In this document: positions 13,001-25,000 of the stretch, in pieces
How the letters are laid out: every line of letters starts with the position of its first letter
Position numbering within the stretch: the first letter of the stretch is position 1
NCBI RefSeq assembly: GCF_017591425.1
Contig: NW_024466599.1
Location: 22,792,001-22,856,000, forward strand
DNA: 64,000 nt
Direction of reading: 5' to 3'
DNA from: Ochotona curzoniae
Lineage: Eukaryota > Chordata > Mammalia > Lagomorpha > Ochotonidae
Notes under the pieces: model-generated
The model's input: only the letters and a program-made list of their open reading frames with translations
Told to the model about the DNA's origin: nothing
Databases searched by the model: none
Translations under genes and position numbers: made by a program

Positions 13001-16000
13001 AGCTGTTCAGGCCCCGGGGGAAAAAGTGCGTTGGTAAATTTACTAGCTCTCCTCACCCAGGCAGTGAGAAAGATTTATAGTACTATTAATGATCTTCTTT
13101 CTGTTTAATTAACTATATGAACTAACATTTTAATATATGTGAAATGAGAGATGCAAATTTGTATACTTTGTATACTTTGTTGAGCTAATGAGACACTGAT
13201 GTGTTCATTTGCGGGCAAACACTCATCTTTTTCCTTTGGAGGGCCTTTCCAGGACAATTTTTAATGATCGTTTATGTGATTTGTAGACACACTTTGATTT
13301 TGCTTCTTAACCCCAATGTAGTTTACAGTTCAACAAGTTTAGTAAGGCTTTAGAAAACTGAATTCAATGGCCCAATGTGATGGCTCAGTGGCTAAATCTT
13401 TGCCTTGATGTGCCTGGTTTGTGTCCTGGCTGCTTCACTTCCTATTCAACTCTGCATGTGTGACTTGGGAAAGCAGTAGAGGATGACTGAAAGCCTGCTG
13501 ACTCCTGGCTTTGAGTCTGCTCAGCTCCAACTATTGCAGCTGCTTGGGGAGTGAACCAAAAGACAGAAGATTTTTGTCTTTGTATTTCCTTGTCTCTGTA
13601 TATCTGCCTTTCCAATAATTTTTTTTTCTTTAAAAAAAAAAGGAACACTGAAGCCAAGTACTAGCGTAGCATTTGATATCTATGATATGTCTAACTTGTC
13701 AAACTGCAAGAATATTGAGTACTTGAAAAGGAGGTTACTACATGTGGACCTAACATGCTACATTTGCTGTTTTAGTTTTTTAGGCTGCAATGTTATAACT
13801 GAAGCTTACATGTACAATGGATTGCCTTCACAGCAACACTCCTTTGCAATTTTTGACTTAAATGTTGGGGTTCTAAGCTAACTATAGGTTGAGGCTTTGA
13901 ATGGGAATTGATATAGGTAGTTTTACTTCCTTACTTTTCTTCTTTTCTGTACTTTAGTGAGTGCGTTTCATATTTTAAGATGAGTGCTTTAAGCTGCTTT
14001 TAACTTATCATGTGATTGATGCAGTTTTTTGTGAACTATTTCTGTCATAGGAGCCAGGAGATTTGTGACTTTGGATTTTGGCAAATCAATACTGTTGACA
14101 GATGTGCTGATTCCAACTTGTGGAGACTTGGCTTCCTTATCAATTGACATTTGGACTTTAGGAGAGGAGGTAGATGGGAGGCGACTGGTGGTAGCAACTG
14201 ATATAAGCACTCATTCCCTAATTCTCCATGATTTAATACCACCTCCTGTGTGCAGATTCATGAAGGTAAATTACTTCAAGTAAATTGATAGCTTTCCATA
14301 TTTGTGACTCTCAGTGACTTTTACTCTGATATAAAGTAATTGCAGTATAAATTGCATCTAAATTCATTGCTCAGATTTTTTTAATGGCACATTACTATGG
14401 ATGTTTATAAATTTTTGTTTCAGATCACTGTCATTGGACGTTATGGCAGTACCAATGCAAGAGCCAAAATTCCTTTAGGATTTTACTATGGTCATACTTA
14501 TATCTTGCCTTGGGAAAGTGAACTGAAATTAATGCATGATCCTCTAAGGGGAGAGGGTGAGTCTGCAAACCAGCCAGAGATTGATCAGCATTTAACAATG
14601 ATGGTTGCTCTGCAGGAGGATATACAGTGCAGGTTAGTAGAAACTTACGCAAGTGTTTTAACTGTATTGAAATTATGTTTTATATGATGTATTGTTTGTC
14701 AAAAAATTCTCTATAGCTTTATGGAAGCGAAGGAAAGTTGGGCACTAGCACCTTGCAGTAATAATGCGTGGAAACTGTGCTTAAGTAATTGAATCAATTT
14801 ATTATTGCTTACCATTGAGTAATTCTTTTTTAATAGTTGTAGACTTTTTAAAAAAATCAATTTATCAGTATGTATGTATGTATCAAGGAAACTTGCAAGC
14901 ATTAGTTTATTTTTTACTTACAGATACAATTTGGCTTGTCATCGTCTGGAAGCTCTTTTGCAAAGTATTGATCTTCCTCCTCTCAACAGTGCCAATAATG
15001 CGCAGTACTTTTTACGAAAACCAGACAAGGCAGTGGAGGAAGACAGTAGGGTTTTTTCTGCTTACCAAGACTGTATTCAGTTACAGCTTCAACTAAATTT
15101 GGCTCATAATGCAGTGCAGAGGCTCAAAGTAGCTTTGGGTTCAAGTCGTAAGATGCTGAGTGAAACATCAGATCCAGAAGAGTTAATTCAGATGTCCTCC
15201 ACGGAGCAATTGAGGACCACCATCAGATACCTGTTGGACACTTTGCTCAGCCTGCTTCACTCTTCCAATGGTTGGTATTTGCTTTTTGTAATTCAAAGGC
15301 TGGAAAAGTCTACTAGTGTTTTCTATGATTTAGTTGCAAATTAGGATCTTTACTGTTTTCTGGATGTTTTAATGTCTATTTTAACTGAAAGATGAAATGT
15401 CTGCTTAGAGTCACGCATTTTCCCCCTCTTGTTTTCTTTTGAGTTGATTTTTGGTGGTTTTATTTCTTGGGATTGTGCTATTGACATATACATCATTGTG
15501 TTTCTGGCAAAATGGTAAGTACAGTTAAGGTTGAAGATTTTTCATAGATAGTCAGCCTGATAAAGTATCATCATAGTCTTGCCAGAGACTGGATCATTCC
15601 AGGAGCACTAACCAACACTGATACAAATTATAATGCTCAGTGCCACCATTAGCCCATGTGTCTTCCTGTTAAACTTAGCTCCACAGAGAGGAGATGCAAA
15701 TTCTGGCTCATCTCTTCCACTTGTTGTTTAACAATGAGCTTCTAGATACATGTGCATCTAGAAGGAGAAATTAAATATATAATATATTATATATAATATA
15801 TATAGTCTGTTGGTAAAGATAAATGTGTATGTAAGCACAAATTTTGAGATTGTACCACTGACTTAAATGGGAAATCATATTTTCTCTCTTGTTATAGGAC
15901 ACTCTGTTCCTGCAGTTTTGCAGAGCACATTTCATGCCCAGGCTTGTGAGGAGCTCTTCAAACACCTGTGCATCAGTGGAACCCCAAAGATACGGTTACA

Positions 16001-19000
16001 CACTGGGCTTCTGCTTGTACAGCTATGTGGTGGTGAAAGATGGTGGGGTCAGTTTCTTTCTAATGTTCTTCAGGAATTATACAACTCAGAGCAACTTCTC
16101 ATCTTTCCACAAGATAGGTAGGTCAGAAAATAGTGGAGGTATTTGTTAGTAGTGTTTTTAATTTCAGTTATTTGTCTAATTTTGAAACTTTGCTTGTGAA
16201 TATTAAGTATCAAGATAATGAGGTAGGCATTGGCTAGTCTTCTGAATACCCCATGAAGGACAGCACTGTGTTGAGGATGACTGTGCAAGATACAAGTGAA
16301 TTACAATGTGTAATGTTCCTGTTGAACTTAATGGGACCTGTACAGTTTCTAAGACAATGTTTTTAAGTATTTTGTGCATTATATGTCCAGTGTGTGTTTT
16401 GAATCTAAGGTAAAATTGTTTAATTCTTTGTGGATAATTTTATAACTAATAGCTGGAAAAAGCTTATTTTAACATCTTACTTGGTATTTTTTAATATCTA
16501 TTTTTAGGGTCTTCATGTTACTTTCTTGCATTGGACAAAGGTCACTTAGTAACAGTGGAGTACTAGAAAGCTTACTTAATCTTCTGGATAACTTATTGTC
16601 ACCTCTTCAGCCACAGTTATCCATGCATAGACGGACAGAAGGTAGTGGTCTTCAGTAAAAACCTAAGAATCCAGTAAATACTGCTTTCATAAAATACTTA
16701 ACAATGTCTATTATCTGCACATTTGTTTTTTTCATGTAAATTCATTGATTGACTTAGTACTTCATAAATCTATTATAGCTTTTTATTTGCTTTACACTCG
16801 GATATTGTTATGATTTTTCTGTACTGTCACAACTAAAACCAAATTTTTTAATATAAGTTTAATCTTTAATGAACCATTGGTATTCTGGTCAGTGATAGTG
16901 AGTTTCATTTCAGCCAGAAAATTGTTACAAGAATTTTAAAACCCTAGAATGTGTGCTATATAAATTGTAAGTTGAGTTACAGCTTTTAAGTCTAACAGTT
17001 TTTTTTAGTGTTTTTGTAGTTTATATGTTAATTGATAGTTTCAGCCTGTTAAGCATTAGTGTATATAGTTATATGATATACTTTAGAGTTTTCTTTTAAT
17101 CTCAGTTGTTTTATCAGAGCTGGTTGATAAGCTGTAATAGTCACCTGAATCTCTTTCTTTTTCCTGTCCTTGCTATATAGGAGTTCTCGATATTCCCATG
17201 ATCAGTTGGGTGGTTATGCTGGTGTCCAGATTGCTGGATTATGTGTCAACTGTTGAAGACGAAGCAGCAGCTGCAAAGAAACCTTTGAATGGTAAAGACA
17301 GGGAGAGGTTTCTGACAGGTACCACAAGTTTATACTAATGTGTTGATGGCACTTTTGACTTACTCTGCAAGTGTTCCTGGTCTGGCTAATAACATGGAGA
17401 TGCCCAGCAGTATTTAATTTATGTAAAATGTGATGTTTAAGGAAAGAAATTATATTTGATGGACAGGCTCTTTTGGTCATGGATTTTCATTTTTATTTTA
17501 CTCTATGATTTTAAGATTTTTTTTTTTTAATTGGAAAGGCAGATTTAAGGAAATACAGAAAGATCTTCCATCTTTTGGTTCACTCACGAGTGAACCAGCT
17601 TCTTCCAGGTGTCACACGCAGGTGCAAGGTCCCAAGACTTTGGACTGTCCTCTGTGCTTTCCCAGGCCACAAGCAGGGAGCTGGATGGGAAGTAGAACAA
17701 CTGGGACATGGACCAACACCCATATGGGATCCTGGTGCATACAGTGCTAAGACTCTAGCCACGAAGATACCGCACTGGGCCCAGCTTTTCATTTTTATTT
17801 TTTTTTTAAAGATTTATTTTTATTATTTTCTCATTGGAAAGGCGGATATACAGAGAGGAGAGACAGAGAGGAAGATCTTCCATCCGATGATTCACTCCCC
17901 AAGTGAGCGCAACGGGCCGATACTATGCCGATCCGAAGCCAGGAGCCTCTTCCGGGTCTCCCACGCAGGTGCAGGGTCCCAAAGCCTTGGGCCGTCCTCG
18001 ACTGCTTTCCCGGGCCACAGGCAGGGAGCTGGAAGGGAAGCGGGGCTGCCGGGATTAGAACCGGCGCCCATATGGGATCCCGGGCGTGCTAGGCGAGGAC
18101 CTTAACCACTTGCGCCACCGCGCCGGGCCCAAGCTTTTCATTTTTAAATACAACTGTGCCTTTCATTAAATTTTTCTAGTGCTCTTTGAAACAATTTATA
18201 GTAAGTAGAGCTATGAATGAATTATGAAATGGAAATTTATTTGGCATTTTTGTGTGTATTTCTATTTTAATATGTTTTTCTGAACAAGTTCAGATGCATT
18301 TAATGCTCAGAGAAATTAGTTTTATGTTTTTCTAGTATTAGCTTTGTATATAAGTTATAAAGAAATCAAGCTCAATACCCATTTTTTTCTACTCATCGCA
18401 GTTAACAATGCTTTTCATTAAAGAATTTGAAATAATTAAATCTGATATGTCAGAATTTCAGTATGTTACACTTTTCTTGAAATGCTTTAAAGCTGAATTA
18501 GGGTGTTTTTTTGTTTGTGCTAGTTTGTTTTAGAAAATGATGGATAGTGAATTTGTTTTTTATTGGTTTTGAAAACTCATTTGTATTTGTTGGTGATTAT
18601 ACTATTAAAAAGTACAGGGTTTTGATGTAGGATTATAATGAGCAGTACTGCAGTATAATATTGGAATGACATTGCAAATCTTTACATCGTTCATCTACTG
18701 TGACAACATTAACGGCTTGTCAGGATTGGAAGAATTTGAACTAAGACTTCAGTAATGGGTAGTACCAAAAAAAAAGATGATTTAGGTTAAACAAACTTGT
18801 ATAAACAGTCAGAGATTTTTTATTAGTAGAGTAAGGTATTAAATGAATTAGATAGAATTGGAATTTTCCAGACTGTTAAAAAATGAGTATAAATTTATTT
18901 TTTAATTATTTAGCTTTAGTTTGTTAATTCTTAGTTATAATTTTTGAGTACCCTCTTTTGGTTCCTGCCTAAAAACATGTGTCTTAATCTGGCAGTAGCA

Positions 19001-22000
19001 CTTGCTGTTAAAACTGTGTTGTGCAAAAACTAGTGCTAATGTCGTGGAAGAAGATGACTTCTAGGCTGAAGGAAAGGTGAGAGCAGAGAGTTCATGTCCC
19101 ATAGTCATTTAGAGTGCAGGTCAGTGCAGGTCAGTGACGGTGAGTTCACCTCTCTAGGGTCCGTCTTGCGGTCCTTTTCTTGCTGTGCTGTGCTTGGCTA
19201 CAGCAGCTTTGTTGTGATCGTCACACTTGTTCTAGTGTTTTTCTTTTTTTATATTTGCAGATTCCTTTACAGTGTGTTCAATGGAAATAGTAATACGTCC
19301 TTTCCTTTCCTGTTAGGTAACCAGTGGAGTTTCATTAACAATAATCTGCATACTCAGAGTTTAACAAGGTCGTCAAAAGGCAGCAGTAGCCTTGATAGAT
19401 TATATTCTAGGAAAATCAGAAAGCAGCTTGTTCATCATAAGCAGGTAATTGTCACTACATTTTTCATCTTAATGTTTAGGAATATTATTTGAGCAGTTTT
19501 GTGTGGTTGACCTGCCGTCACCTAGATCTTTGGTGTTAAATTTGGTGGACTACTTAGCTTAGGGAAAATTACTTAACACTTTACGGACTGAGTTTCATTT
19601 GTAAAATGCAGCAATTGTAATTTACAGAGTTTTGATGAAGTCTTTAGAATGTTTACCCTTCCCATCTGTATTACTGCCTTTCAAAATGAGTTTGCTATTG
19701 TCTTATTCCTAGCAAGAATGTCTCCTTGCATTGATTCTTCTTAGTTAAATTCACTTTCTATTCTTAACACTCAAAAATTTTTTTTTTTAATAAGGCATTG
19801 CCTTGATTACTTTTTTTTTTTTAAAGATTTATTTATTTATTGGAAAGTCAGATATACAGAGAAGAGGAGAGACAGAGAGGAGGATCTTCCGTCTGATGAT
19901 TCACTCCCCAAGTGAGCGCAACGGGCCGATGCTATGCCAATCCAAAGCCAGGAACCAGGAACTTCTTCCGGGTCTCCCACACACCCGGTGCAGAGTCCCA
20001 AGGCTTTGGGCTGTCCTTGACTGCTTTCCCAGGCCACAAGCATGGAACTGGATGGGAAGTGGAGCAGCCAGGATTAGAACCAGCGCCCATATGGGATCCT
20101 GGCTTGTTCAAGGAGAGGGCTTTAGCCCCTAGGCCACGCCACTGGGCCCCCAAAATTATTTTTATATGCAAAACTGATCATACCATTTCCTCCTAACGTT
20201 CCTTGTGACTCCCTGTTGACCTTTGAATGAAAGTCACATTATTTTTCAAGATATTAGGATAGGTGTCATCTGCCCCTCTTTCCAACCTTCAGATTTCAGT
20301 TTCATAAGTATGAGCGTACGTTGAATTTTTATTCCTGAAAATGCCCACACTAGTGTTCTCATGTAGGCTGTCTATGTGCTAAGAGTTTTCTTCTCCCATG
20401 CCTCCCACCATGTAACTGTACTCTGCACACTTCTCTGAAGAAACCTGATTCATTTCAAGCAGGTGTTAGTTCATACTCACCTCCAAGAAGTCGTCCCTGT
20501 TTTCTTACATTTGGACTGTTCCATTATGTTCCCTTTCTTACATTGTGATTATTATACTCATCTTGTTTTTGTTAAGTGTTCTTTTGTTTGTTTAACGTGG
20601 GATTTGTGCATTTTACTTTGGGTAAATGATTGTTATATGGTATTGTTAGGGGGGGTGTATAGCGTGTCCTCCTTCATGGCGAGCTTCTTCGATTCAAAGA
20701 GATGCTTCTAAGATTGATGCATGTCCAGTTTATCAGTAGTTCTTTCTCATTTCTGACCATTATCCTTTTCTTTGTCTTCCCAAGTTTCTGCATCCTTTTT
20801 TCTATTAATTCTTTCTGCAACTGTTTTTCTGTTAATAAGCTCTTTAATTGTTGGCTTATTTTTTACATTTTTTTCTTTTGGAAATACAAATGAAAGATAC
20901 ATTTGTCTTTTGCACGTGTGTGTGCAAATGCATACAGATGCTCTCAGTATATACAAGGTGTCTGAATGTAGGACAGTGTGATTTTTACTGTACTTCACGA
21001 ATTTTAGCATAGTTCAAACAGGCCTATAACTCTAACAATGCATATGTTAACAGTTGAGGCACAGAACAGTTTTAGGAGGGTGTGCAGAGAAATCTTCAAT
21101 ACCTTAATGAGGAGTAACTCGTCTTTGTCTTTGTGTCATACCTAGTAAGGTATATGTAAGTCCTAGTAAGGTATATGTGAGTTCCTGTCTGTTCTCAGTT
21201 TTCCTTATTGGTCTCTGTCTATCTGATCTAATTATTTTTTTGGGGGGTGGTGGTTCCGGAGCGACCCTTACGGTCTTTGCCAGAACGGATGGGAATCCAA
21301 AGTTGGAACTGAGTAAGGACCAGAGAAAGCTCTTCTCCCTAGTCCCAAAGGAAGTTTACTGTTCTTCTGTTTCTGAGATCCCGTGTTATTATTAAAATAT
21401 CGTCTGTCCCCCTGTCATTCTGTGACTTTTTTCAAGATAAACACATACTTGAAAAATAAAATAAGGAAGAAAACCAGAAAGTATGAGTTCTCTCTTGATT
21501 TATATGGCTGTTGTGTATTATATATGCTTGTATTATCTGGCTGAGGCTTTTCTAAATGGTGACTTGGAGAAACTTTGTAAATGACTAGAACATTTGTAAT
21601 AATAGCTGCATTGGAAAGGCAGACACACGAAGTGAGTGAGTGTGCGTGAGAGACGGACAGACCAACCGTCAGTATGGTGGTTCACATCAGAGGATGACTG
21701 CAGGTCAGGCCCCAGTCAGGAGCTCTTTTGTGGCCTTGTATTTGAATCTAAGGAATCAGTGTATTTGAACAGTCATCTGCTACCTCCTTGGTGCTTTAGT
21801 AGGAAGCCTGAAGTGGAGCAGGCAGGATTCTGCTCTATTGTGATTTGAAATGTGGATATCGCAAGCTGTGTTTTAATGGCTGTGCTTAAACTTGCTCCCG
21901 ATTTCTTTCAAATCAGCAACACAGTTAAATTTGTATTACTGAGTCTTTCAGGGAATATTTATACCATTAATGTCATGTAGGAATTCAGTGAGGAGAATAA

Positions 22001-25000
22001 TACATGTCTTCATCTTTTAAGGTTAAATATTTTGTTTTTTTTAAAGCAACTTAACCTGCTAAAAGCAAAACAGAAGGCTTTGGTGGAACAGATGGAAAAA
22101 GAAAAAATACAGAGTAACAAAGGATCCTCATATAAACTCCTGGTAGAGCAAGCAAAGCTAAAGCAAGCTACTTCAAAGGTATAATGTAAACATTGTAATG
22201 CAATTTCCTTAGAAAAGTCACTTTCCCTTTCAGTATTTTAAGTTGCTTGAGAATTTAATTGTCTTTAATAAAATATTTAGGAAATTTAGATACTTTATTT
22301 CCTGTTTGTCAACAGAAAAAAATAATCTACCTTAGACAGGGAGTGAAGGACAGAGACTTAGCCAGAGGAACTGTGAGAGGTGTGTGTAAGTGATGCTTTC
22401 TCCAGTATGCAACTTTTAAGGTAGATTAAATTTCACTATTAAAAATAAAAGGAAACCATGGATATGCATTTGGTATTGTTTCTTCAAATATTGCATTATA
22501 CTCTGCTAGATTCTGAAAGGACATTCGTTGAGGTTTAGTGCTTGAGGTTGTATTTATAGTTTGTATTTATTCCTTACCATCAACTTAGTATGAATTATGT
22601 TGAAAATACTGTAATACTTATTTAAAATGGTAGATTTGGCCTAATATCCTGTAGAATGTCACTCTTTTAAAATGTTATTGTATTTCCTGTATCATATTCT
22701 AAATGAGAGGTAAGGTGAATTAATATAGTTTTTAATCATCCTTTTTTTAAAAAAAAATGATTTGAATCAGAATGAAAAATTGGAAGTGAGGGTCAGGAAG
22801 AGAGAGAGAGAGGAATGAGCTGGGCAGAGATTGACTGCTTGCTTGATTGATCAGTCTTGGATAGCTTATTCTCCAGATAGCCACAGTTGCCTGGTCTGGT
22901 CGTGGCCCAAGGCGTCAGCTCAGAACTCCAGGCAGGTCTCTATGTGGGCAGTTGGGCCTCCGATGGGCCATCCCCAAGTGCTTCCCAGGCTTCCTTGCCT
23001 GAGGCTGGAATAGAAGTGGAGCAACTGAGAGTCTAACCAGTGTGCAGATGGGTCATCTTTAGCATCACTCAGCTTAGCTCACTGCTCTTCAGCACTGGCC
23101 CCGTCGTCTTACATTTTGAAGCTTGTGCTTTATTTACAGGTTTTGTTCTGTAGAAATTTTATGTTTACTGAGGGAATAAGTTTGTACTGAAAGATCTTTC
23201 TTAAGTATTTATTGGTTTTAATGCTATAACCTTTTGTGTACAGCATTTTAAGGATTTAATTCGTTTACGCCGGACAGCAGAATGGTCTCGTTCTAACTTA
23301 GATACAGAAGTTACGACCACAAAAGAAAGCCCAGAGATAGAACCACTCCCATTTACTCTGGCCCATGAACGGTGTATTTCAGTGGTCCAGAAACTTGTTC
23401 TGTTTCTCCTGTCCATGGATTTTACATGTCATGCAGACCTCTTACTCTTTGTTTGTAAGGTAAGTAAATTACTAGGCTTTTGTAGGTTCTGATTTATGGA
23501 GTAAGAAAATAATTTAGAATAGGGAGTATTAAATTATTTTGATTATTAAAAATAATAGTGCATCTTTTAACTTTCCATTTTTGTAGTTGATTTTTTGTTG
23601 CTTAAAAAGTGAACAGTTTTTGCTTCACTCTTGAAGACAGTATTTTGAAATGAAATATTAATTAGGTGCTTCTTACAGTGACTGGTTTCCTACAGTATAT
23701 TCACTATTTATAAAAATTATTATTGTTAGTAATTTTTCAGGTATATGTATTTTAAAGACACAGTAGTTAGTAAAAAGGGGAGAGAGCTTATGTCTCCAAA
23801 TGTATTCAGCAGTCAGAATGAGTTAGGCTCAAATCGGGTGCCTGGAACTCCAGTTGTGTCTCCCACATGTTTTTCTGTCTTGCTACTCTCCCACATATCT
23901 CAGCAGGGAGCTAGAGCACCTGAACTCCAGCCCGCACCCGCGTGGGACTAGAGTTTTAGGCAGCAGCTCACCTTATATCTCAATGCTAGCCCTCTAGTCA
24001 TATTTTAATATTACATTATTTGACATTCCATGTCTAGTGATTATTTAATCACTAAAAACAAACATAATTATTAAAATATTTCTGAAGTGCTAATGTAATT
24101 TTAGGTTTTCTTTTTATTTTATAATTTTTTTTTTAAGATAGAGCAACAAATGAAGGGACAGTGAGATCATTCCCTTTCTGTTGGTTCTCTCTCCAAGTGG
24201 TTGCAATAGCCAAAGCTTGGGCTGTGCTGAAACTAGGAGTCAAATTGGGAACTCTGTGTGTCTGTCCTTGTCTCCCATATTAGTGACAGGGTCACAAAGT
24301 AGCTGAACTGTTGCCCACTGCTCTCCCAAGTGTATGAGCTGGAAGCTAGATCAGAAGCCGGCTACCAGGATTCATCCTGGAACCCAGATACGGATGCTAT
24401 TCTAACAAGTACCAGCTCAACCCACTGTATTGCAATGTTGTTGTCATTTTTTTTTCCTTTTATATTTCTGTTTCTTTTACCCTTCTCTCCCACTCCTTTT
24501 CTTTCCTTGTTTTAAAAATGATTTATTGACCCAATTGATCTTCAGTCTGCTGGATCACTCCCCAAATGTCTGTGATGGCTAGAGCTGGGTTAACTAAAAG
24601 CAATATTCAGGAGCTTCTTCTGGTCTTCCATGTGGGTACAGCTGGCTGGATCAGTAGTGGAGCATTTGGGATTTGAACTGGTGACTGTATGGGAGGCAGC
24701 AGTCTGCAGTGCTGCAATGCCAGTCCTGCTCATTTTTCTTAAAGATTAATTTTACTTCAAACAGAGTCATGAGATGAAAGCAGATATTAGAGATCTTCCT
24801 TCAGTTGCCTCACCCTCGAAATAATATTTGGAACATTCAGGACTAGGCCATGCCCAAGTATGGAGTCAGGAACTCTATTCTGGTCTGCAGCGTGGCCAGC
24901 CAGGCACTTGATCAGAAGCAAGGAGTAGTGGACATGCAAATCAGCACTCCCACATGGATTCTGGTTTCCCAAGTAGCAACTTAGCCTAGACTTCTGAAAC

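Noticed and set aside
17575..18105. 176-residue open frame
   Set aside because: It reads through two antisense CSINE copies; similar frames recur at every young SINE in the window.
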